Both the position numbers and the translations under genes were made by a program. 13,466 nucleotides of DNA from Pseudomonadota bacterium (GTDB lineage Bacteria; CALINM01): positions 1 through 13,466 of the forward strand of contig JAOAGA010000033.1 of assembly GCA_026415985.1 (NCBI GenBank), written 5' to 3'. Numbering within the stretch: position 1 is the stretch's first letter; each line of letters opens with the position of its first letter. Below the pieces are notes generated by a model. That model was not told the DNA's origin, ran no database searches, and was given only the letters and a program-made list of their open reading frames with translations. Of the stretch, positions 1 to 6,270 are shown piece by piece.

Positions 1-600
1 TATACAAAAAATTATGTCGTTGAAGAAAAAAATTATTGTCCCATCTTCCCAAAAATCACCAAGATTATTGTTTTGCCTTTTAGCGAGGGGATTAAAGATG
101 CATCAGGTGTTAAAAAAGAAGGTGATATTGAAAGCTTCGCAGGGGAGAAGATGGCTAACTTCACCGAAAACAGACTAAAAGAGATAGGATGCTTTCAGGT
201 TGTTACATGGGAAGAGGTTAAAAGCAAGATGGAACAGAATGGTATAAATTATGACGGTTATGATTCAGTTAAAGCTGAACTGATAAAAAGCTTAGGGGAT
301 CTGTTCAAGGCAGAGGCGGTGTTAAAGGGGCATGTTCTTAAGTATGTAGATAAGATTGGTGGTAAGTATGGTATCAGCAGGCCTGCGAGTGTAAGCCTTT
401 TAATAAATCTATATGATACAAAAGATGGTTCACTTATCTGGCATGGTTCTTACAAGGAAACTCAGATATCCCTGTCTGAAAACCTGTTAAATATTGATCT
501 TTTTCTAAAAAGAGGTTTTAAATGGCTGACTGCAGATGAACTGGCCAAGTTTGGTATATCTGAGATTATCAGTAAAATTCCCGGGGTTTCAAATAAATGA
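1..600 (+). CDS. Putative lipoprotein, CsgG/LpoB/GNA1162-like (5' end missing)
   Basis: The reading frame is open from base 1 to the TGA at 598-600, so the gene begins upstream of the window. A TTG at 73 lies inside the conserved first strand and is unlikely to be the start. The 199 visible residues begin with a strand ending IIVLPFSE (about 22-29), followed by a helix, a GCFQVVTWEEV strand-helix, an AEAVLKGHV strand and a strand-rich end with the phrase GSLIWHGSYKETQ. This order resembles the TolB-N-like alpha/beta fold of CsgG, LpoB and GNA1162-type envelope lipoproteins. The signal peptide and lipobox would be outside the window. Its stop overlaps the hisA start (ATGA), so it is co-transcribed with the his genes without an obvious link in function. 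The family call is a fold impression and no specific role can be given. Confidence 0.6.
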   Translation, partial: YTKNYVVEEKNYCPIFPKITKIIVLPFSEGIKDASGVKKEGDIESFAGEKMANFTENRLKEIGCFQVVTWEEVKSKMEQNGINYDGYDSVKAELIKSLGDLFKAEAVLKGHVLKYVDKIGGKYGISRPASVSLLINLYDTKDGSLIWHGSYKETQISLSENLLNIDLFLKRGFKWLTADELAKFGISEIISKIPGVSNK

Positions 601-1337
601 TAATAATACCAGCAATAGACTTACTTGGCGGAAAATGTGTCAGACTTCTTCAGGGCGACTATAAGAGGGTTACCGTATACTCTAATTATCCTGAAGAGGT
701 TGCAATGAGCTTTGAACAACAGGGAGCAGAACTTATACACATTGTAGATCTTGATGGTGCCAAGTCAGGTAAACCGGAAAACATTAAAACCATAGAAAAA
801 ATAGTCAGAAGTATAAGCATACCTGTTGAGGTGGGTGGTGGCATAAGAGATATTGAAACTGCGAAAAGGTATAGTTCCATCGGGGTAAAAAGAATTGTGA
901 TAGGCACTAAAGCGTTGGAAGATCCGGATTTTTTCAGCGAGCTTTCTTATAAGGTAGATGCTAATATTATAGCGGGAATTGATGGAAAAAACGGTAAGGT
1001 TGCCATAAAGGGATGGACGGAGATCTCTGAAAAATCAGTAATAGAACTGGCAAAGATTGTTGAAAAAAAAGGGGTTAAAGGTATTATTTATACCGATATC
1101 TCTAAAGATGGCATGAGGGTGGGACCAAATTATGATGCAACAGTTGATTTGTCAAAGAATGTTTCTGTACCGGTTATTGCTTCAGGAGGTGTTGGTTCCT
1201 TAGATGATATAATGAAATTTTTTAATTATACTATTAGAAATATTTATGGTGTCATAGTTGGAAAAGCTTTATATGAGGGTGATATAAACCTAAGGGAAGC
1301 AATTACGATAACTAAGGAAAAGAACAGTGCTTACTAA
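597..1337 (+). CDS. hisA: HisA, ProFAR isomerase (histidine biosynthesis)
   Basis: Cytoplasmic enzyme of histidine synthesis that opens the ribose ring of ProFAR by an Amadori rearrangement to give PRFAR, the substrate of HisF-HisH. The 246 residues are the usual length for a single (beta/alpha)8 barrel. The catalytic pair is visible: Asp8 in PAIDLLGGK on strand 1 and Asp129 in [15 protein letters not shown] on strand 5. The two phosphate-binding glycine turns are VGGGIRD (79-85) and ASGGVGS (195-201). The ATG at 597 overlaps the TGA of the preceding gene by ATGA, and the 3' end overlaps hisF by 11 bases. There is no hisH immediately upstream, where it often lies, so the glutaminase subunit must be encoded elsewhere. 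The distinction from HisF is clear from the NGKVAIKGW segment. Confidence 0.97.
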   Translation: MIIIPAIDLLGGKCVRLLQGDYKRVTVYSNYPEEVAMSFEQQGAELIHIVDLDGAKSGKPENIKTIEKIVRSISIPVEVGGGIRDIETAKRYSSIGVKRIVIGTKALEDPDFFSELSYKVDANIIAGIDGKNGKVAIKGWTEISEKSVIELAKIVEKKGVKGIIYTDISKDGMRVGPNYDATVDLSKNVSVPVIASGGVGSLDDIMKFFNYTIRNIYGVIVGKALYEGDINLREAITITKEKNSAY

Positions 1338-2097
1338 AAGAATTATACCCTGTCTTGATGTAAAGGATGGAAGGGTCGTTAAGGGTGTAAACTTTGTTGA
1401 ATTAAAAGATGCAGGTGATCCTGTTGAGTCTGCCGTTGCCTATAACTCTGCAGGCGCAGATGAGCTTGTTTTTCTTGATATAACTGCATCTTATGAAAAC
1501 AGAGGAATTATAATTGATGTCGTTAGAAGAACAGCAGAAAAGATTTTTATGCCCCTTACGGTAGGCGGTGGGATCAGGACAGTTGACGATATAAGAAATC
1601 TTTTAAAGGCAGGCGCAGATAAGGTTTCTATTAATACTCAGGCGGTTTTGAATCCTGAACTAATCAGGGAGTCTTCATACAAATTCGGTAGTCAGTGTAT
1701 AGTGGTGGCTATTGATGCCAAAAGAAGGTATGATAATGGCAAGATGAGTTTTGAGGTTTTTACTCACGGTGGGCGGAAGCCTACTGGTATAGACGCTGTA
1801 TGGTGGGCAAAAAGGGTTGAGGAGCTGGGGGCGGGAGAGATACTTTTAACAAGTATGGACAGAGATGGCACAAAGATAGGATATGATATTGAGCTAACAA
1901 AAAGTATAGTGGATGCGGTTAATATACCCGTTATAGCCTCTGGCGGAGCGGGGGAGTTGGTCCACTTTTATGAGGCAATAAAATACGCCGGTGCAGATGC
2001 TGTTTTAGCAGCCTCTTTGTTTCATTACGGAGTTCTCACCATTGAAGAAACAAAAAAATATTTATCTGAAAGGGGTATAAGGATTAGAACTATATGA
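1327..2097 (+). CDS. hisF: HisF, imidazole glycerol phosphate synthase cyclase subunit
   Basis: Cyclase half of IGP synthase. It uses ammonia delivered by the HisH glutaminase to convert PRFAR to imidazole glycerol phosphate and AICAR. The 256 residues are full length. Catalytic Asp11 ([16 protein letters not shown]) and Asp130 (VVAIDAKR) are in place, as are the phosphate turns VGGGIRT (79-85) and ASGGAGE (204-210). The start is GTG at 1327, inside the end of hisA. It is supported by an AAGGA at 1314-1318 eight bases upstream and by the conserved [11 protein letters not shown] beginning. The TGA overlaps the hisE ATG by ATGA. HisH is not in the window, so the partner is encoded elsewhere. 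Confidence 0.97.
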   Translation: MLTKRIIPCLDVKDGRVVKGVNFVELKDAGDPVESAVAYNSAGADELVFLDITASYENRGIIIDVVRRTAEKIFMPLTVGGGIRTVDDIRNLLKAGADKVSINTQAVLNPELIRESSYKFGSQCIVVAIDAKRRYDNGKMSFEVFTHGGRKPTGIDAVWWAKRVEELGAGEILLTSMDRDGTKIGYDIELTKSIVDAVNIPVIASGGAGELVHFYEAIKYAGADAVLAASLFHYGVLTIEETKKYLSERGIRIRTI

Positions 2098-2426
2098 TAC
2101 TCAATGATGTTTTCGAGGTAATAGAAAAGAGGTTTGAAGAAGGAGATCCGGAAAAATCATATACCGCTAAGCTAAAAAAGGAGGGCATTGAAAAGATACT
2201 GAAAAAGATACAGGAAGAAACAATGGAGCTGATCTTAGCGGGTTGGGAAGGAGAGAAAAAGAAGATAATAGCAGAGGCTTCAGATCTGCTATTTCATACA
2301 ATGATTCTTCTAAAGTATAGAGATGTTAAATTTTCTGATATTGAAGATGAGTTCAGAAAACGTTTCGGGATCTCTGGAATAGAAGAGAAAAAACTAAGAA
2401 AAATAAAAAAAGGAGCAGAAAAATGA
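2094..2426 (+). CDS. hisE: HisE, phosphoribosyl-ATP pyrophosphatase
   Basis: Second step of histidine synthesis: hydrolysis of phosphoribosyl-ATP to phosphoribosyl-AMP and pyrophosphate. The 110-residue protein is all-helical and belongs to the MazG-like NTP pyrophosphatase superfamily. The conserved SYTAKL phrase is at 22-27. The metal-binding acidic positions are seen as EE at 41-42, E45, and EASD at 61-64. It is a stand-alone HisE and not the HisI-HisE fusion of enterobacteria; no HisI domain is attached and no hisI gene is in the window. Both ends overlap neighbours by ATGA, with hisF upstream and the SlyD gene downstream, which indicates translational coupling. Confidence 0.95.
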   Translation: MILNDVFEVIEKRFEEGDPEKSYTAKLKKEGIEKILKKIQEETMELILAGWEGEKKKIIAEASDLLFHTMILLKYRDVKFSDIEDEFRKRFGISGIEEKKLRKIKKGAEK

Positions 2427-2920
2427 AAGTAGCAGAAAGAACAGTAGTTACATTGGATTATGTCTTAAAATATGCTGATGGAGAAGTAATTGAGTCAAGC
2501 ATAGAGACAAACCAACCCATTGAGTTTGTTTATGGTAAGGGTTTTTTATTGCCAGCCCTTGAAAAGGCAATATTAGGTTTGGAGGTGGGGGATAAAAAAA
2601 CAGTTAACCTGACTCCGGAAGATGCTTATGGCGAGTGGAAAGAAGAGGGGCTTGTAACCATTCCCAGAAATCAGTTTCCTGAAGATGCTGATGTGGAAGA
2701 AGGAATGATGTTTATGATGGAAAATGAGGATGGCGGAACTATGCCCCTAACAGTAGTTAAGGTAGAGGGAGATAATGTGGTTGTTGACTTTAACCATCCC
2801 TTAGCAGGTGAAGAGCTTGTTTTTGATATAACAATCAAAGACATAAGAGAGGCAACACTGGAGGAGTTGTTACAATCACCGTCAGGATGCGGACCTTCCT
2901 GCGATAAGGGTTGTTGCTGA
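2423..2920 (+). CDS. slyD: SlyD-type FKBP peptidyl-prolyl isomerase with cysteine tail
   Basis: Peptidyl-prolyl cis-trans isomerase and folding helper of the SlyD subfamily. The FKBP part is split by the chaperone 'insert-in-flap' domain (roughly 71-126). Typical features are VTLDYVLKYADGEVIESS near the N terminus, FVYGKGFLLPALEKAILGL (35-53) and LTPEDAYGEW (63-72). The C-terminal tail is only about 14 residues and carries four cysteines (156, 160, 164, 165) but no histidine, unlike the long His/Cys-rich tail of E. coli SlyD. SlyD in E. coli delivers nickel during NiFe-hydrogenase maturation; a similar role here is an inference, helped by hypCDE and a nickel-type importer further along. The ATG overlaps the hisE TGA, and AGGAG at 2411-2415 gives good spacing. 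Confidence 0.93.
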   Translation: MKVAERTVVTLDYVLKYADGEVIESSIETNQPIEFVYGKGFLLPALEKAILGLEVGDKKTVNLTPEDAYGEWKEEGLVTIPRNQFPEDADVEEGMMFMMENEDGGTMPLTVVKVEGDNVVVDFNHPLAGEELVFDITIKDIREATLEELLQSPSGCGPSCDKGCC

Positions 2921-2974
2921 TTATTTCACTAAAATTTTTAAAAGGAAAATTTTTTAAGATAGCCTGAAAAGAAG

Positions 2975-3385
2975 ATGAGAAAAGTTCTTTACGCAAAATA
3001 TATGACAAGATGTATGGGATGCATGTCCTGTATGCTTGCCTGTTCGAGACGTTTAAGAAATAGCTTGTCTGTGGCCAAATCTGCTATTAGGGTTAGAACA
3101 AAGGGCGGATATTCGAGCGGACAGATGACCGCCCTTCATTGTTTAGGTTGTGAAGAACCGCCCTGCATAAACTATTGTCCCAGGGGAGCTCTTGGTAAAA
3201 GAGAGAAGGGAGGTATCAAGATTAATGTTTCTCTTTGCGATGGTTGCAGGGAATGTTTAAAAGGTTGTCCTGTATCGGCAATCTTTTTTGATGATGAGAA
3301 AAATCTTCCAATTTTTTGTATCCACTGTGGTAATTGTGTAAGTTTCTGTCCCCATAATTGCTTAGCCATAGAGGAGTTGCCTTAA
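2975..3385 (+). CDS. Four-cluster [4Fe-4S] ferredoxin, electron-transfer partner of the AOR-like enzyme
   Basis: A 136-residue iron-sulfur protein with 16 cysteines in four clear groups: 13/16/19/23, 56/59/64/68, 88/91/94/98 and 115/118/121/125. This is the layout of the DmsB/HycB-like polyferredoxins, with four [4Fe-4S] clusters. There is no signal peptide, so it acts in the cytoplasm. The stop codon overlaps the ATG of the downstream aldehyde oxidoreductase-like gene by one base (TAATG), which makes it the likely electron acceptor or donor of that enzyme, comparable to the small subunit of AorAB-type enzymes. The ribosome site before 2975 is poor (GAAAAGAAG directly against the ATG). The alternative ATG at residue 10 is no better and would sit very close to the first cluster, so 2975 is kept. 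Confidence 0.9.
   Translation: MRKVLYAKYMTRCMGCMSCMLACSRRLRNSLSVAKSAIRVRTKGGYSSGQMTALHCLGCEEPPCINYCPRGALGKREKGGIKINVSLCDGCRECLKGCPVSAIFFDDEKNLPIFCIHCGNCVSFCPHNCLAIEELP
3371..3376 (+). promoter_or_regulatory. Ribosome binding site deciding the AOR-like gene start
   Basis: GAGGAG lies eight bases before the ATG at 3385. It supports that codon over the upstream in-frame TTG at 3358, which would overlap the ferredoxin gene by 28 bases and lacks a similar site. Confidence 0.75.
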
Positions 3386-5145
3386 TGGATATAAAGGTTC
3401 TCTATATTAATCTAACCGATGAAACCTTTGAAATCAGAGTGAGAAATGATTTGAAAAGGTACTTGGGCGGAACGGGGCTTGCTTTTCAACTCTTTCAGGA
3501 AGAAGCAAAGATTGACAGAGAACCTCTTTCTGAAGAACAGCCTGTTGTTATATCCTCAGGGTTTTTATCACCCTATTTCCCAACCGCCACAAAAAGTATC
3601 GCTATATTTTTTTCTCCCCTGAATAATAACCTGGGAGAAAGTCATGCGGGAGGAAGACTATCCTTAGCTCTGAAATTAGCAGGGATTTCAGCTTTGGTGA
3701 TAAAAGGAAAATGTAACTCACTGAAATATTTGATTATAAACGATGGGATAGTTAAATTTCAAACCGCAGAACATCTGAAAGGGCTGAAAGCCACTGAAAC
3801 TGCTACTTACATAAGAGAGAAAGAATCAAATGCAGGTTTAAGAAGCATATTGAGAATAGGCCCCTGCGGAGAGAAAAAGGTAGCCTTTTCATCGGTAGTG
3901 GTTGATACCTACAGACACTTTGGCAGGTTGGGATTAGGAGCACAGTTTGGTGCAAAAAATTTAAAGGCTCTTATTGTTACCGGTTCCGGTAAGGAAGAAC
4001 CAAAACCAGATAATATCAAAGGATATAAGGAGCTTTTTGAAAAATTGCATAAAACTGTGATAGGCGGTTCGATGAAAAAATACCATGAGTTGGGAACTGC
4101 TGAAAATGTAACTATTCTCAATGAATTGAAGGCATTGCCCACTAAAAATTTACAGGAAAATCATTTTGAAAGGATAGAGGAAATATCCGGAGAAAGCTTG
4201 GCAGAATTCAGCCTCACAAGAAAATTTGCCTGTGCGGGGTGTCCGTTGGGCTGTATTCATATAGCTACTGTCAGAAGAAGATTTGACAAGGAAGAAGAGT
4301 GGGAGAGAGTTGATATTTCCTATGATTATGAACTTATCTATTCACTGGGTACCTTAATTGGTATAGGTGATAGAACTTTGTTGTTATCAATGATGGAGAA
4401 GATTGAAGAGTTGGGCCTTGATGCAATTTATGCAGGTGTTTTTCTTGCCTGGGTAGTGGAGGCTTTTAAAAAAGGATTAATTAATTCTGAAGACATATTT
4501 GTTGATTCAATTGATTTCGGAGATTATGAGAATCTGAAAACTGTTCTTAAAAATCTGGTGTTCAAAGATAATGAATTTTACATTTTGGCAAGAGAAGGTG
4601 TTCATAAATTAACCGAAAAATACGGGGGAGGGGATTTTGCACTCCTTGCATTCAATAATGCCATTGCAGGTTACCATACCGGCTATGCAAACTTGCTTGG
4701 TCAGCACATTGTTGGGATAAGAAATGCCCATACAGATAATGGTGGTTATTCAATAGACCAGTCTTGCAGAGATATTAATGATATAAAGTTTATAATTGAT
4801 AAGCTCTACGAAGAAGAGATTTTCAGATCAGCCTTTAACTGTACAGGCATTTGTCTCTTTGCAAGAAAAGTTTATGACATAGAAACACTTCAGCAGTGCA
4901 TAAACTCCTTGAATATCGATTTTGATACGCATGATCTGATGGATTTAGGTGAAGAAATATATCTGAAAAAACTTGCCTTTAAAATTAAAAAGGGGTTTAA
5001 TCTTAAGGAATATAAATTTTCAAAGAGGTTTTTTGAAACTACCGCAATGGGAAAAAGTCTCGATGAAGCCTTGACATACGAAGGCGTAAAATATTTTAAT
5101 GAGATGGTTATGGAAAAAATGAAAAGGAGAGGGTTATTGCCTTGA
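3385..5145 (+). CDS. Aldehyde:ferredoxin oxidoreductase-family tungsten/molybdenum enzyme
   Basis: Large subunit of the AOR family, which binds a tungsten (or molybdenum) bis-pyranopterin and one [4Fe-4S] cluster and oxidises aldehydes or reduces acids using ferredoxin. At 586 residues it is close to the usual 600. Visible landmarks are KRYLGGTGLAFQLF (about 24-37), HAGGRL (87-92), GPCGEKKVAFSSVV (159-172) and GRLGLGAQFGAKNLKA (180-195). The cluster ligands are CAGCPLGC (Cys283, 286, 290) with Cys490. A TTG nine codons earlier (3358) keeps the frame open, but the ATG at 3385 has GAGGAG at 3371-3376 with eight-base spacing and overlaps the ferredoxin stop. The two pterin-contact motifs, DxxGLC/D in Pyrococcus AOR, read ExxGLD (341-346) and NxxGIC (485-490). 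The substrate cannot be named. Confidence 0.92.
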   Translation: MDIKVLYINLTDETFEIRVRNDLKRYLGGTGLAFQLFQEEAKIDREPLSEEQPVVISSGFLSPYFPTATKSIAIFFSPLNNNLGESHAGGRLSLALKLAGISALVIKGKCNSLKYLIINDGIVKFQTAEHLKGLKATETATYIREKESNAGLRSILRIGPCGEKKVAFSSVVVDTYRHFGRLGLGAQFGAKNLKALIVTGSGKEEPKPDNIKGYKELFEKLHKTVIGGSMKKYHELGTAENVTILNELKALPTKNLQENHFERIEEISGESLAEFSLTRKFACAGCPLGCIHIATVRRRFDKEEEWERVDISYDYELIYSLGTLIGIGDRTLLLSMMEKIEELGLDAIYAGVFLAWVVEAFKKGLINSEDIFVDSIDFGDYENLKTVLKNLVFKDNEFYILAREGVHKLTEKYGGGDFALLAFNNAIAGYHTGYANLLGQHIVGIRNAHTDNGGYSIDQSCRDINDIKFIIDKLYEEEIFRSAFNCTGICLFARKVYDIETLQQCINSLNIDFDTHDLMDLGEEIYLKKLAFKIKKGFNLKEYKFSKRFFETTAMGKSLDEALTYEGVKYFNEMVMEKMKRRGLLP

Positions 5146-5870
5146 ATATTCTTATTGTCACACCAACCTATAACGAGATAGAAAATATTAAGAGATTAAT
5201 ACCATCTTTATTGTCGTTAAGCAACGAGATTAATGTATTGGTAGTAGATGATAACTCTCCCGATGGTACAGGAAACTATGTGGAAGAATTATCAAAGACT
5301 AACGAAAGGGTTTTTGTTCTGAAAAGGCCCGGCAAGATGGGTTTGGGAACAGCCTATGAAGACGGTTTTGCCTGGGCATTAAAACATCCAAAAAACTTTG
5401 ATTATATCATACAGATGGATGCGGATTTTTCCCATAATCCGGAAAAGATACCCGAGTTTATTGAAATGCTAAACAGTAGTTATGATGTAGTGGTAGGTTC
5501 GAGATATCTAAATGGTGTTTCCGTTGTAAACTGGCCTATTAAAAGGCTAATGCTTAGCTATTTTGCCAACTGGTATGCAAGAACCTTTTCGGGCTTAAAG
5601 ATAAGGGATTGTACTGGAGGGTTTAAAGGCTTCAAGAGAGCTGTTCTTGAAAAAATACCCTTTCATCTCATCCGTTCCGATGGCTATGCCTTTCAGATAG
5701 AGGTTAATTATTTCTGCCAGAAATTAGGTTTTAAGATGGTTGAGGTTCCTATAATTTTTATAGACAGACATTCCGGCACATCAAAGCTATCAAGAAGAAT
5801 CGTCTATGAGGCACTTTTCAGGGTTATCGTATTATTTCTTGATAGAATTTTTAATCTAAAGAAGGTTTAG
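5142..5870 (+). CDS. Polyprenol/dolichol-phosphate mannose synthase-like glycosyltransferase (GT2)
   Basis: Family 2 glycosyltransferase of the DPM1 type, which transfers a sugar (classically mannose from GDP-mannose) to a polyprenyl phosphate at the cytoplasmic face of the membrane. The 242 residues are the catalytic domain only. Motifs are TPTYNEIENI (7-16), VVDDNSPDGTG (34-44), the metal-binding DAD in QMDADFSHNP (91-100), VGSRYLNG (118-125), DCTGGFKGFKR (156-166) and RHSGTSKLS (209-217). There is no long C-terminal membrane domain, only a hydrophobic stretch near 222-234. The start is TTG at 5142, overlapping the AOR stop as TTGA. AAGGAGAGGG at 5124-5133 supports it, and the NILIVTPTYNE beginning matches the family. 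The sugar donor is not determinable from sequence alone. Confidence 0.92.
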   Translation: MNILIVTPTYNEIENIKRLIPSLLSLSNEINVLVVDDNSPDGTGNYVEELSKTNERVFVLKRPGKMGLGTAYEDGFAWALKHPKNFDYIIQMDADFSHNPEKIPEFIEMLNSSYDVVVGSRYLNGVSVVNWPIKRLMLSYFANWYARTFSGLKIRDCTGGFKGFKRAVLEKIPFHLIRSDGYAFQIEVNYFCQKLGFKMVEVPIIFIDRHSGTSKLSRRIVYEALFRVIVLFLDRIFNLKKV

Positions 5871-5883
5871 GGAGGATGCGGAT

Positions 5884-6069
5884 ATGATAAATGAGTTCTA
5901 TGCCTTTCTGACTGTAGTTGGTTTCCTGGGTTGGGTGGGTTTTACAATCCTGTTTATATTTAAAGCCTTTGGGGATAAAGGAGAGTTTTATCCAAAAAAA
6001 GGTGCATCAATAGGTGTAGTTATAGCAGTTTTCTACTTTCTTTGGATATTAGGTATGTTAAAGGCATAG
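5884..6069 (+). CDS. Small two-helix membrane protein, unknown function
   Basis: A 61-residue protein with two strongly hydrophobic segments (about 5-27 and 43-58) joined by a short charged loop, KAFGDKGEFYPKKGAS. A GGAGG at 5871-5875 directly follows the glycosyltransferase stop and sits eight bases before the ATG, so it is very likely translated and co-transcribed with that gene. I do not recognise a family. Because the upstream DPM1-like enzyme lacks its own membrane anchor, this could be a membrane partner, by analogy with eukaryotic DPM3, but that is only a neighbour-based guess. The gene is followed by the longest non-coding stretch of the window. Confidence 0.75.
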   Translation: MINEFYAFLTVVGFLGWVGFTILFIFKAFGDKGEFYPKKGASIGVVIAVFYFLWILGMLKA

Positions 6070-6105
6070 TATTATAATCATCTTACCCGGCACGTTTAAA
6101 AAAGA

Positions 6106-6135
6106 TTGACATTATTTCTGATTAAATAGTAAAAT
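6106..6135 (+). promoter_or_regulatory. Sigma-70-type promoter of the metal-transport operon leader
   Basis: TTGACA (6106-6111), a perfect -35 box, and TAAAAT (6130-6135), a five-of-six -10 box, are separated by 18 bases. Transcription would begin near 6141-6143, only a few bases before the long hairpin at 6145. A TATAAT at 6137-6142 also exists but would need a 25-base spacer from this -35. No second promoter is evident between the hairpin and the next gene. Confidence 0.65.
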
Positions 6136-6144
6136 TTATAATAT

Positions 6145-6209
6145 AAGCCACGAAGGCTTAATATTTCAGATTTGAAAATCTGAAAATGCTTTCGTGGCTT
6201 TTTTATTTT
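6145..6209 (+). terminator. Terminator-like leader hairpin, possible attenuator or small RNA
   Basis: AAGCCACGAA (6145-6154) pairs perfectly with TTCGTGGCTT (6191-6200), and the stem extends through G-T, G-C and C-G pairs to about 13 pairs. Inside it a second perfect hairpin, TTTCAGATT / AATCTGAAA (6164-6172 / 6177-6185, loop TGAA), sits above a small internal loop. Six T and then ATTTT follow at 6201-6209, as in an intrinsic terminator. On the + strand the T-run is on the correct side; the complement has no comparable run. It could end transcription from the small membrane protein gene, but the promoter at 6106 places it at the very start of the next transcript. That suggests a leader attenuator or a short RNA of about 65 bases. 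Confidence 0.75.
6164..6185 (+). repeat. Perfect inverted repeat inside the leader hairpin
   Basis: Nine-base arms TTTCAGATT and AATCTGAAA flank a TGAA loop. Besides forming the apical hairpin of the leader RNA, the palindrome lies about 20-45 bases downstream of the predicted transcription start and could instead be a repressor operator. The sequence alone does not separate these two readings. Confidence 0.6.
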
Positions 6210-6260
6210 CCACGAAGCCTGCCCGATTTCTTCTTATTAGCTTGAAAAATTTTTCTTAAC

Positions 6261-6265
6261 GGAGG
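6261..6265 (+). promoter_or_regulatory. Ribosome binding site deciding the barrel protein start
   Basis: GGAGG sits two bases from ATG 6268 and five bases from ATG 6271. Normal spacing favours the second of the two tandem ATG codons. Confidence 0.6.
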
Positions 6266-6270
6266 TTATG

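Noticed and set aside
73-75. TTG at 73 as the start of the first gene
   Set aside because: It has no ribosome site, falls inside a conserved strand (IIVLPF), and the frame stays open to the window edge.
686-907. Minus-strand open frame opposite hisA
   Set aside because: It lies wholly inside hisA, has no ribosome site, and its translation resembles no family; a shadow of the real gene.
2931-2955. AAAATTTT...AAAATTTT repeat with a T-run after slyD, as a terminator
   Set aside because: The stem would be eight A-T pairs only, with a seven-base loop; too weak to call in DNA this AT-rich.
3909-4142. Minus-strand open frame opposite the AOR-like gene
   Set aside because: Mirrors conserved coding sequence and has no independent support.
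6070-6267. Cobalamin riboswitch upstream of the cbiM operon
   Set aside because: Such riboswitches are common before cbiMNQO, but I see no B12-box-like sequence, and the leader is too short for the usual fold of about 200 bases.
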